NCBI GenBank assembly: GCA_003584895.1
Contig: QVQF01000100.1
Location: forward strand, 1-59,676
DNA from: Methylococcales bacterium
GTDB taxonomy: Bacteria > Pseudomonadota > Gammaproteobacteria > Methylococcales > Methylomonadaceae
Length of the DNA stretch: 59,676 nt
Reading direction: 5' to 3'
Part shown: one piece after another, positions 50,101 through 57,700 of the stretch
Position numbering within the stretch: the first letter of the stretch is position 1
Layout of the letters: each line of letters opens with the position of its first letter
Notes under the pieces: generated by a model
Database searches by the model: none
Seen by the model: the letters and a program-made list of their open reading frames with translations, nothing else
What the model was told of the DNA's origin: nothing
Made by a program: the position numbers and the translations under genes

Positions 50101-50226
50101 CCGGCGAGCATTGTGCTCCTGAACAACAAAAGGAACAGACTGATTCAGGGGAAGATGCTGAGTGTTACCAAACCGGAAAGGATCGGGTAAACCTTCAGCG
50201 TAATCGTCCTGAATGTCTTCTGGCAT
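47197..50226 (-). CDS. LigD-type phosphoesterase - ATP-dependent DNA ligase - GH24 lysozyme fusion, 1009 aa
   Basis: Residues 1-150 are a LigD-type 3'-phosphoesterase domain (EHNARRAGRHFDYRI, with H38, H46, D48 and R50; YSEFEGTLESGYGAGDV at 88-104). Residues 170-465 are an ATP-dependent DNA ligase with the nucleophile motif SEKIDGA (K198), IGETWG (E255), SEGIV (E361), TKVK (K375, K377) and an OB-fold ending in AYRAPSFIARNED. Two Gly-rich hydrophobic segments (about 521-543 and 743-773) follow. Residues about 838-1000 resemble a GH24 phage lysozyme (GREGF with E846, TLGYGE, then TWEAGGREFMDF). Three copies of an AYQxGKQA-type motif (474-486, 791-803, 817-827) lie at domain boundaries. A ligase fused to a muramidase suggests a virion protein acting at entry or a polyprotein cut at these motifs; that is inference. 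Confidence 0.85.
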   Translation of the reverse strand: MPEDIQDDYAEGLPDPFRFGNTQHLPLNQSVPFVVQEHNARRAGRHFDYRIHGMPEDRTLSFATKKNMPGPGDRPIMLFQQPLHRGSYSEFEGTLESGYGAGDVRTHEKGSLLVTEATPTKIKFVVTHRKNPEEFTLVRKSSTPAEGTARAKQTQGGSWLMFNTTPNTPPGHEKVKYKTIPADQIDRLMTQDYAMSEKIDGAMNLLDIVGDKVNALSYRKRSETGAPIVHTQRLGLSGKKIELPKELQDATLIGETWGERNGKAIPTAELGGLLNSSVAKSLKKQQEEGIKLRMALFGIDTMNGEKKFPNMPLDESRKLIQQYLKHLPKDIFHEPEYAYTEEDKRKLWGDIKGKQNQRTSEGIVAHPVAGGVPTKVKLFPESDVHIREIFPGMGKYKGKGAGGFGYSLDPEGDIVGEVGSGFTDEDRADMLENADQWIGRKARIAAQEQFGSGAYRAPSFIARNEDYTPVEKRSYIAYQMGKQAAVGSLSISLPDIPIPQSISSQPTTDVDKKKQMLRHQLLYPGLALVAGGAGMVGAGNIFLDPESHREIREFGDAYKNWERAGLNPGDPQIVLDYVSKGHDAAKLNVLGVPSWKYMRAVRSAIRPVADKIPALKPFTWNDSSREHYTEYAKSGPHAYTKQISEGSWYLDPVNAKSLEAVTHTPIDPAKLPGEGSGCDADTASFNSALAGLRDKFISQNPTGSVAAFRDYALKDPTLAPKILRAEWGTSHDMVPDNKMYSDLLAAVGGVRNALLGAGLVTGGVGVAALAKYLHSKNKARAAEKKELEKVSFVAYQMGKESATGRFPLPEPMEKEQSFAAYLLGKQAGIQPTVNTNAISSTIKGREGFNPVPKNISDGKLTLGYGETDSNQVAKAIGKPAANQIYGNQRPITTNEATTVLNHRLPAFIDSTFKLMPGMTNAPARALSGAVSSTYQGVAGKSPKAVALFNTAMRNKSIPTWEAGGREFMDFKGIQDPELGEGIKNRMTADLNDMSTVTNGWPVVRQNKGK

Positions 50227-50438
50227 TAATGTTTAAAATCCTCTTTCTTAAACCCAAGCATTGCAAGGGTACCATCAAATCCGGTCTCAGACGCATTCTG
50301 GCTCACGTACTGCTCAGCGCCGAGCTGGGCCCAGACAAGAAGTGGATCCCCTTTATCTGAGAGAATCACCAAAGCGCCAACGCCATCCTTAATCGTCAAA
50401 TCCTGTTTAAGATTTCCACTAATTGTTATAACTTTCAT
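50226..50438 (-). CDS. Small beta-rich protein, 70 aa
   Basis: It has strand-turn segments (KVITISGNLKQDLTIKDGVG, ALVILSDKGDPLLVWAQLG) and a short C-terminal helix (FKKEDFKH). TAATG overlaps on both sides couple it to the 246-aa gene upstream and the ligase fusion downstream. It could be a regulator or binding partner of the fusion enzyme; no known family is recognised. Confidence 0.62.
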   Translation of the reverse strand: MKVITISGNLKQDLTIKDGVGALVILSDKGDPLLVWAQLGAEQYVSQNASETGFDGTLAMLGFKKEDFKH

Positions 50439-51178
50439 TAGCTTTTCTTGCGAGCCCTAGCAAAACGTGTGGCAGTCGAAGTTCCCACTTTAGGTGCCTC
50501 GGCTTGTTTTGCCGTACTCTCTCCAGGAAGCTTTCCGTCTTCTGCGACGTCCAACACTGCAGATACAGGAATCCCAGCATCCATTCCGTGCATCGTCTCT
50601 GAGTCAAGTAATGCGCTCTCGCCAGAGCCTGGTCCAAAACCACCGAATGCGCTGGCCTTCTGTGGCTGTCCACCTATTGGGTAGGATCCTTCTGATGGGA
50701 TACCTAAAAAAGACATCAAACGTTGGAGCTCTGATTCGAGCTTTCCAACCTTTGCTTTTGTTGTCTCGCGATCCGACTGCTCCTCGTGTGAAGCTGGGGC
50801 ACCAAAACCTGTTGGATCCTCTTGTTGCCCCTTTTGCCCACCAGGTTGAATACCCATCTTCTGCAATGTGTCGATAACTGTAGCCTGCACCATCTCTTGA
50901 ATTTGTGCCATTGGATCTTGCTGAGGTGGTGGGGCTTGCTGCCCAGCATTCGGATCTCCCTGTGGAGGTTGTGGAGGCTGGGGCGGTGCGGCCTGACCCT
51001 GACCCTGACTCGGATCCCCTTGTGCAGGTTGTGGTGGTTGGGCTTGAGGAGCTTGTGCTTGCTGATTTGGATCCTCGCCTGGAGGCGGGGGAGGCATCTG
51101 TCCTTTTGGAATCGGAACAAACGCCTGCTTTTCTAGTCGAGCTAGATTCTCTAAAGCTTGTGTTAGTAAATCACTCAT
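50438..51178 (-). CDS. Gln/Pro-rich low-complexity protein, 246 aa
   Basis: The first 110 residues are made of PPPP and QAQ-type repeats (PPPPPGEDPNQQAQAP), followed by a helical middle (DPMAQIQEMVQATVIDTLQK) and a C-terminal part with a conserved-looking IPVSAVLDVAEDGKLPGEST. It is likely disordered at the N-terminus and may act as a scaffold, spacer or internal head protein. The DNA includes repeats of the same codons. Function unknown. Confidence 0.6.
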   Translation of the reverse strand: MSDLLTQALENLARLEKQAFVPIPKGQMPPPPPGEDPNQQAQAPQAQPPQPAQGDPSQGQGQAAPPQPPQPPQGDPNAGQQAPPPQQDPMAQIQEMVQATVIDTLQKMGIQPGGQKGQQEDPTGFGAPASHEEQSDRETTKAKVGKLESELQRLMSFLGIPSEGSYPIGGQPQKASAFGGFGPGSGESALLDSETMHGMDAGIPVSAVLDVAEDGKLPGESTAKQAEAPKVGTSTATRFARARKKS

Positions 51179-51181
51179 GAC

Positions 51182-51619
51182 TTATTTTAAACTCAAAAGG
51201 TACTTTAGTTTGTTGAGGGTACCAGTAACCTCATCCCGAATATTTGCTAAATCTGTGTCACTCTTTTTAATACCAAACTTCTCAAGATCATTAAGGTCTT
51301 CAATACAGGTTTCGATATACTCGCCTGTAACTCGGTGGGAATCAATTGATTTGGGGATGCTGATGCGCCCGTATCTGCCTTGATAGCTTTCAATAAACTT
51401 GTCTGTCTCATCTGTAACATCGTCTAGAATTTTATCAAACGCAAGATGCTCGGCATAACTTGTTGTATTCCAATGGGATACCTGTAGAGCATTTTTGAGC
51501 TCCTGAAGAAAAGCAATTAAATTGCTCTTCGGGGCTTCTGTCTTTTTCATGTCTGCATCGGCTTCGTATCGAGAAATTTGCTCGATAACGATCGTGACAT
51601 CGCTCTGCTTCTCTGACAT
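51182..51619 (-). CDS. Ferritin-like DUF5856-type protein, 145 aa
   Basis: LKNALQVSHWNTTSYAEHLA (residues 41-60) plus FDKILDD and FIESYQGRYGR match the pattern I know from DUF5856 proteins of large phages and giant viruses: a helix with HW.T.SYA.H followed by Y.G.YGR. The HW...H spacing recalls the metal-binding or helix-packing face of Dps/ferritin-like four-helix proteins. If so it may bind iron or protect DNA, but no activity is established here. It lies between the low-complexity 325-aa and 246-aa proteins. Confidence 0.7.
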   Translation of the reverse strand: MSEKQSDVTIVIEQISRYEADADMKKTEAPKSNLIAFLQELKNALQVSHWNTTSYAEHLAFDKILDDVTDETDKFIESYQGRYGRISIPKSIDSHRVTGEYIETCIEDLNDLEKFGIKKSDTDLANIRDEVTGTLNKLKYLLSLK

Positions 51620-51621
51620 GT

Positions 51622-52599
51622 TTATGCCATTCCAGGAATCTTACCGCCGGGTTTAATTCTCGACATCAGTGGCTGCATGCCTCCTGCAAGAGGTCCCATG
51701 CCCATCCCACCCATCATGTCCATACCTTGCTGCCCACCACCGGTTGCTGATTGATCCGCGGCACCAGGCTGTGGTTGAACCGTATACTTAACCACATTGC
51801 CGTAGCTTTGAAGCATTTTCTGAAAAATGTCTAGGGCTTTGTGCTTTAAGCCATCCTGGCCGGCATAGATTTGTTGTTCAGCAGATGGGGCTTCAGGAGT
51901 TGAAGGTTGCTGTTGTTCAGGCATGCCTCCACCCATTGCCATTCCTGGGCCTCCAGCAGCCCCGCCAAGAGCCGCGGATAAGTCAGGACTGGTCCCAATG
52001 GCTTGTTTGAGCATTGAGGCCTTAGTTAAGGCGCTAAACCCTTCAGGGGTTGAAATACGATCTAGAATAAAAATTTTATTGTGTGTCGCTGCTGAAGCAG
52101 TCGCATACTTGTAGAAATATGCAGCTTTTGCTAAACCGGCAATGTTACCTGACTTCAATCTCGCGAGCATTGCTTCTTTCTTCGCACCTGAGATTTCTGT
52201 CTTTTCTTTTGAGTTCTTATCGACAGATGGCCCAACTTTACGAAAACGAACGTCATCCTTAACCTCGGCAGCAGCGGCTGCTTTAGCTGGCATGTCTTTC
52301 TCAACATTGGTTCCAGGCAAGGTTGGATTATCGAGACGTGGCTGACCAACAGCATCACTCTTTGCTTTACCATCACCCTTAGCACTCACTTGTCGGAAAC
52401 GCGGATCAGCACTAACCTTAGCTGGTGCAATCGCATCTCCCTGTGCTGTGATAGGAATATCTTCTGGTTTATGTTTGTCTGTCTGTGTAACCATGTTTGG
52501 TATCTCCGCTGTTTTTGTTGCCAAAATAGACATCGCTTCTCCGATGGTAAATTTACCAGGAATGTGGTTTAAGGCTCCGTTATCAAGTAATTTGCTCAT
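51622..52599 (-). CDS. Low-complexity virion-type protein, 325 aa
   Basis: The N-terminal region has two copies of an RFRxV motif (DPRFRQVSAKG and DVRFRKVGPS). A central helical part contains GLAKAAYFYKYATASAATHN, and the C-terminal third is Met/Gly-rich (GMDMMGGMGMGPLAGGM). It has no enzyme motif. Its start follows a micro-ORF and a long hairpin (52654-52819), so it may be under special post-transcriptional control. Probably structural; not recognised. Confidence 0.6.
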   Translation of the reverse strand: MSKLLDNGALNHIPGKFTIGEAMSILATKTAEIPNMVTQTDKHKPEDIPITAQGDAIAPAKVSADPRFRQVSAKGDGKAKSDAVGQPRLDNPTLPGTNVEKDMPAKAAAAAEVKDDVRFRKVGPSVDKNSKEKTEISGAKKEAMLARLKSGNIAGLAKAAYFYKYATASAATHNKIFILDRISTPEGFSALTKASMLKQAIGTSPDLSAALGGAAGGPGMAMGGGMPEQQQPSTPEAPSAEQQIYAGQDGLKHKALDIFQKMLQSYGNVVKYTVQPQPGAADQSATGGGQQGMDMMGGMGMGPLAGGMQPLMSRIKPGGKIPGMA

Positions 52600-52653
52600 A
52601 AAATTTGCTCCTAATGAATACTACCACTCGATGGAGTGAAATGCAATTGTATT

Positions 52654-52710
52654 TTAAATACATGGGTCAGGTTGTTCAAATTCATCCTCAAAGTCAAAAT
52701 CATCATCCAT
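52654..52710 (-). CDS. Candidate 18-aa acidic micro-ORF
   Basis: ATG 52710 has a strong GGAG 6 nt upstream (AAAGGAGTATGCC-ATG). The peptide MDDDFDFEDEFEQPDPCI is extremely acidic and ends at TAA 52654. It follows the long hairpin and precedes the 325-aa gene by 54 nt. It may be a leader peptide or a small inhibitor. I can only show the ribosome binding site and the unusual charge. Confidence 0.45.
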   Translation of the reverse strand: MDDDFDFEDEFEQPDPCI

Positions 52711-52732
52711 GGCATACTCCTTTATGTGATTC

Positions 52733-52819
52733 TCTTTCAATTTATATAGTTACGTAGTAACTAATGGTAGTTAACCAATAAGTGCCATTAGTTACTACGT
52801 AACTATATAAATTGAAAGA
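52733..52819 (-). repeat. 35-bp perfect inverted repeat with 17-nt loop
   Basis: Arms 52733-52767 and 52785-52819 are perfectly complementary (starting TCTTTCAATT on the plus strand and ending AATTGAAAGA). The loop is 52768-52784. No T run follows on either strand. It begins 6 nt after the stop of the candidate spanin gene and ends 23 nt before the micro-ORF start. The AT-rich stem is far longer than a normal terminator. It may be an RNA processing (RNase III-type) site, a transcription pause site or a recombination or origin-type palindrome. Confidence 0.9.
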
Positions 52820-52824
52820 AACTG

Positions 52825-53337
52825 TTAATCATCAGACTTCCGTAATTGCTTCTTTGTGTGGGTTTCAATAACTTTACCATCATAAAGCTTCTTACCCTTC
52901 CATGCGAGAAACAAAGTAATCAATCCTGGAAATATGTAAGTCTTTGATACTCCGTAGATTAGCTCAAACCATTTCTGATCATGAACCTGTACCTGCTGGG
53001 CGATAGCACTTGTGTTTGTTCCTGCACTTGTCCAGGCATCAGCCATTTTTGCGATATTCCTAGCAGCAAGTCTAAAGTCAGCAATCGTGTCAGCTGAAGT
53101 AGCGTTCGTTGTACTTAAGGATGAGACACTTACAGAAATGGCTGCATTCGATAAAGCAAGGATTGCGCCATTGAGCTTTGCGAGTGTATCTTGCGGGATT
53201 ATTTCCAGGTTACTTAGTGTATTTGAGGCCGCGTAGAGGGCGCCATCCAGTCGATCTATTGTTGACCTGGGCACAACCTTGACAGTACCGCAGGCAGTAC
53301 ATACAACTAGCAGGATTATTGGAACAAGTTTATTCAG
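52825..53337 (-). CDS. Candidate unimolecular spanin (lipoprotein + C-terminal membrane helix), 170 aa, CTG start
   Basis: The first internal usual start is GTG 53274, but the frame stays open upstream to CTG 53337, which overlaps the PhoH stop and has AGGA about 9 nt before it. From there the protein starts MNKLVPIILLVVCTACGTVK, a lipoprotein-type signal with Cys at positions 13 and 16 (box CTA-C16). After a Ser/Thr/Asn-rich middle, a C-terminal hydrophobic segment (about residues 128-146, YIFPGLITLFLAWKG) and a Lys-rich tail follow. This is the architecture of u-spanins, which join outer and inner membrane at lysis. Rival views are a simple lipoprotein or a membrane-anchored virion protein. 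Confidence 0.55.
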   Translation of the reverse strand: MNKLVPIILLVVCTACGTVKVVPRSTIDRLDGALYAASNTLSNLEIIPQDTLAKLNGAILALSNAAISVSVSSLSTTNATSADTIADFRLAARNIAKMADAWTSAGTNTSAIAQQVQVHDQKWFELIYGVSKTYIFPGLITLFLAWKGKKLYDGKVIETHTKKQLRKSDD

Positions 53338-54061
53338 ATTTCTTCTTTCCTAGTTTATTGATAATGAACTTAACCAGCTGACTCCGAACAATGTCCTCTG
53401 TTGTAAAGCGAAAACTGAAGATTCCATTTTGTCGTGATTCCTCATCATCAAACTGGGCAGCGATCTTTGCAAATCCGCTTTTGTTCCCAATATCCACCTG
53501 ATCCGGATCCGCGATGATAAAGACCTTTGAGTACTCACCCGTTCGCGTAATGAACGTAAAGATTTCATTATAGGTACAGTTCTGAGCCTCGTCTAGAATC
53601 AGTCCTTTGGCCGCAAAGTTCAGGCCACGAAGAAACGAGATCGGCATCCCAACAATCCGCTGTTCCTTTGTAAGCATTTCCACCTCATTCTTTGGAATGA
53701 GTTCTTCGAGCTTATCCAGAAGTGGTTGAATATAGGGGTGGATCTTACTGTTGATTTCGCCCGGTAGGAAACCAATTTTTTGATCCGCTGACTCTACAGC
53801 ACTTCGGATATAGACTACATCACTTAGACGTTTGTCACTTAAAAGCTTTAAGGTAGCGAGAACAGCACAGAATGTCTTGGAGGTTCCGGCAGGTCCGGAA
53901 ACAAATACGACTTTGACATCTTTACTGGTTACGAGCTTTATGAACTCTTGCTGTCTGGCTGTAAGATCAGCGCGCTCTCGAATCGTGAGTGGCGCCTTTA
54001 ACTTTCCTTTTTGATAGACTGTTGGGCTCGTGTCGACATTTGGCTTTCGCTTGTCTTTCAT
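53330..54061 (-). CDS. phoH: PhoH-like ATPase, 243 aa
   Basis: It has Walker A GPAGTSKT (residues 56-63), VVYIRSAVESADQKIGFLPG (82-101), Walker B LILDEAQN (154-161) and a later GEYSKVFIIADPDQVD. These are the full PhoH hallmarks, including the RxAVE...GFLPGE segment. PhoH proteins are common in phages; their role is uncertain, with RNA-related ATPase/helicase activity the usual suggestion. The first 30 residues are basic and likely flexible. It lies beside the polymerase gene, which is consistent with an RNA-related role. Confidence 0.92.
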   Translation of the reverse strand: MKDKRKPNVDTSPTVYQKGKLKAPLTIRERADLTARQQEFIKLVTSKDVKVVFVSGPAGTSKTFCAVLATLKLLSDKRLSDVVYIRSAVESADQKIGFLPGEINSKIHPYIQPLLDKLEELIPKNEVEMLTKEQRIVGMPISFLRGLNFAAKGLILDEAQNCTYNEIFTFITRTGEYSKVFIIADPDQVDIGNKSGFAKIAAQFDDEESRQNGIFSFRFTTEDIVRSQLVKFIINKLGKKKSE

Positions 54062-54095
54062 CTAGCACACCGTCCTTGTTACTGGTTGGCTGAAA

Positions 54096-54740
54096 CTACG
54101 TTGTTGGTTTAAAAAATCCTTTGGGTGCTTTTCCGGATAAGGCTGGAAGAGTATTTGTTCCACCACTGCCCACAGCCGTCCCAACTGTCTTTACTGCAGG
54201 ATCGATTCGATTCTGGGTGTTTTGAATTGCGACATTTTGCTGATGTATATTGTAGTGATCCTTAGCAAGTCCTGCACCTTCTCTTACATCGTGCCATACC
54301 GGCTCTGCTGTGCCTGCTGCCGCTCCCCAGACTGCGCCGGGTACTCCGCCTGTCGAAAATCCGGCTACTGCCCCAGAAGCCATTGGCAGCGCTTCTCGGG
54401 TCACTTGCTTTACGTATCCGTTCGGCATCTGGTCTGTAAGCTTATTGCCAAGATAGTCGGCTACTAGTCCACCCCCAAATCCTTTACCCATCCGAGTAAG
54501 TGTCGCTGGGTTTGTGAAGCCGCCGGTGCTCGGATTCTTCGCAAGATGTTGCACATAGCCTTCCGCCCTTTGAACTGTGTCTGCCATAAGGCGCTTGGCC
54601 GCTGTGCCTCTAGCTTGCGCTAGACCGGTGTCTGCGATCCACCGTCCTGCTGTGCCTGCTGCGTCGCCGGCACTATTCGCACTAGCCTGCTGCATCTCAG
54701 TCGCAGCTTTAACCCCTAAATTAAATGCTAGTTTATTCAT
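54096..54740 (-). CDS. Glycine-rich protein with N-terminal LAFNLGVKAA motif, 214 aa
   Basis: It begins MNKLAFNLGVKAATEMQQAS, a short amphipathic motif related to those in the ligase-lysozyme and head proteins. The middle (GGLVADYLGNKL, SGAVAGFSTGGVPGAVWGAA) is Gly/Ala-rich and could span or perturb membranes. The ATG overlaps the polymerase stop as ATGA. No known family is recognised. An internal virion or ejected protein is a reasonable inference. Confidence 0.62.
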   Translation of the reverse strand: MNKLAFNLGVKAATEMQQASANSAGDAAGTAGRWIADTGLAQARGTAAKRLMADTVQRAEGYVQHLAKNPSTGGFTNPATLTRMGKGFGGGLVADYLGNKLTDQMPNGYVKQVTREALPMASGAVAGFSTGGVPGAVWGAAAGTAEPVWHDVREGAGLAKDHYNIHQQNVAIQNTQNRIDPAVKTVGTAVGSGGTNTLPALSGKAPKGFFKPTT

Positions 54741-57700
54741 TTCTCTTCCTTGATTACAACAGGTGCGTCTACGGTTAGCTCCCCTCTATGGAATGCTTCA
54801 ATCATTTCTTTTCTTGTATTGTACACCCGCGGTGGTTTGTTATTGTCTTTTTCGTGAGAGGCGAGATAGAGTCCTGCCAGAAATTCTTGTCTTGGCGCCC
54901 AGTTGACTTTGAAGTCAGCCGGCGATCGTAGGTTACGGCTTGGTAGCAGCTTCTCCTTTGCTTCCTTAATTGCCTTCTCAGATACTACCACATGGAAGTT
55001 CATAGCATCACCATCAAAATCCGCATTGAACCCAGGGGTAATCGCCGGGCTTAGCTGAAGCGTCTTGTCATTAGTGAGTACCGGATAGAAGGCCATCAAA
55101 CTGTATCGGTGAAGGGCCGGAGCGCGAGTCGCCATAACTGGCCGATCTTTCATTTCTTCCTGCAGCATTTCCAAGGCTTGCTTGGAGTGGTCCGCGACCA
55201 GCTTCACAGCTTGGGCCTTCGCGGTGGGTGAGTCACCCATCGCCCGGGCGAGCCGACGGGCCACAAACGGGCTGTAGAGCTGCCAGGCCTGTTCGACGGG
55301 GATTCCGATATGGTCCATGTCAAGTTGCGGGTTCGGGGTAATGGCGGCCCTTCCAGATAGCTCTGTGGAGGCCCCTAGCAGCTTTTGCTGGAACAGTCCG
55401 AGCTTGGGAGATGTCCCGAACACGTCGGCCAGTAGTCCGCGAACCATTCGGGTTTTACGTTCTGGCTTTACCGGATCCCCAAGCCCGACAACTGCCTTCA
55501 GTGAATTGTAAGTATTCAGACGCGCTGCGCCGACCGGCTCGCCTTGGAGAAGTCCACTAACTTCCTTGAGATTATTATTCGCCTCAAGCAGGTCCATATA
55601 AAGCTCGTTCACACCGGCGACCATATCGAAATTTTCTGTGGCAGTAATGGGTCGGAAGATTGGCGGGAGCACCGGAACCTTGCTAATCATTAGTTCCTTT
55701 GGGGTCACTTTCTGCTTCGCGAGGCCGCTGAGGATCTTTAACTTCTTACAAGCGTCGTCCCTCCGGGATGCAGACTCTGCTTCCTTAAAGATTTGCTTTT
55801 GGGTTTCAATCTCTTGTGGAACACTGATTCGGCCAAGCGCCTCCTGCATCGCCTGCGGGCCAGTCCCAATTCCAGGAATATCCTGGGTCCCAGATAAGAC
55901 GCCTTCAAAACTCTTCTGGGTCAGTCCAAGCAGGCGCCGAATTGAGTCTTCCATTACTGGCTGGGGAAGCGGCTCGTGCAGCGTAATGTGGGACCAGTTG
56001 TGCCCCCCGTGCCCGCCGGTGATCCCACGATCAAATAATCCCCCTTCCACTGGATCTAGCGACTTCTCGCCAAAAGCTTCTCTGCCAAACTGAGCGAGCC
56101 ACTTTACTGTGGAAGGTTTTGTGACCTCACCGTGCGACATGTGGGTAGCTTCTTTATCCGTCATTGCGGATAGGTTTAGCAGGTCCCCGTGTTTATTAAC
56201 ATTGATACCTGAGGCCTTCAGCATATAGAGAAACTTTTTATAGGCCAAAGGAATATCTGGAGTGGGCGGCGGGAAGCCCTGAATCATCGCCCGCCAGTAG
56301 GCCTCATTCCGCTGCCCACGAATTGTTTTAATGTCGCGAATGTTTTCAACAGCCCCATGGGAGATTAGCGCTGACATCTCACCAAACCCAACCCGCTTTG
56401 GATTCTCCTCATCAAAGCCACCCGCGGGCTCACCCTCAGAGGTATAGGAGCCGAGTGCCCGCCCCGAGCCTTTCGACTCAGCGGTATGGTGCAGTTTCAT
56501 ATAAAACCGATCCCCCACCAGCACATTCGGGATCACGCGATTGCTATCCCCCGGATCTACAATCGCTTCCGTATCTTTAACATTATGGGCCTGCATTTCT
56601 TTCTTAACAAAATCAATAAAGCTCTCATCCGAGAATGAAGGAACCCGATAGCCCCGACCTCGTTGGCGGGCAATCTTACCGAGTACAGCCTCGAACATCT
56701 GTGCCGGATTAACCCGGGAAATTACACCCAGTGGATTTTGTAGCACATCCAGTGGCTGGCCATCTTGAGTGTGGGGCATTTGATCATCTGGAACCACTGC
56801 TCCAATAACACCTTTATCACCATAGCGCCCCGACATCTTATCGCCAACTTCGGCAGGAGCGTAGCCTTTGACCGCGACCTTAATTCCATCATCGTCAGAG
56901 AACACATCTGTAATCTGTCCTGGAAAGTGGTGCTTCCACTCAACTGCGCTATCAATCCAGGTTGTCCCAGATGCGCGATGTAGTTGACCCGCACCTTTCT
57001 GAGCACGGCGCTCAACAGAGAGAATGATTGGATCCCCATAGTTCAATGTAGTCCCAGGTTTGACAACCCCGTTGTTGTCCACCTTATCCAGCTGGTCCTT
57101 AGTGTAGACTGATGGGTAAATTGAGAGGTACTTGTTCCGAGACACAGCCATATTATCACCAACGTCTGCTTTCTCGGTGTACATGTGCTCGCTGGTTAGC
57201 TTCTTCGCTGCTGAGGCTGAGATAACATAGGCGTCTTCGTAGTTCTCTCCCTTGTAGGGCAGGTATCCAACACGTAGGTTTGTCCCGACAGCCAGCGTTC
57301 CGGCTTTATCAGTAAAGTTAGAGTGCGCGAGTAGACCACCGGCCCGCACCACGTCACCCGGTTTAACCGTCGGAGTGTTTGTGAGCAGTGTTTTGCGATT
57401 AAAGGGGAAATTGTGGTAGAGCTCGTAGGATCGATCTGTGCCATCTTGTTGTTTTACAGTGACCGAACCTTTATCTACTTTCTGAACAATTCCAGGCTGC
57501 TCTGATCTAACAACAGCGGACAGCCTACCTAGTTGGTTTTCAAAACTGTCAGTACCATCTGGTGTAAGTGCCTGCACAAGAGGTGCTTCCGGATTCTGTA
57601 GGGCCAAAGCTTGATTGGCCATCTTTGCGCCCATCAGTAACCGACCAGCTTTGATCGCGCTAATCATCGGGACAATGTTTGAGCCTATGGTAAACATATT

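Noticed and set aside
17262-50226. Three proteins of exactly 1009 residues (tape measure, ligase-lysozyme, unspliced longer beta'C frame)
   Set aside because: They share no sequence similarity, and the beta'C length depends on a start I do not accept; a coincidence.
52620-52660. Sigma-70-like boxes TTGCAT and TAGTAT, 17 bp apart, before the 325-aa gene
   Set aside because: Both boxes match consensus poorly, and the predicted start would fall inside the ribosome binding site.
52768-52784. TTAACCAATAA shared by the palindrome loop and the leader of the capsid gene (about 32775-32790)
   Set aside because: The copies are in opposite orientation and the sequence is A/T-rich; two copies in 60 kb could be chance.
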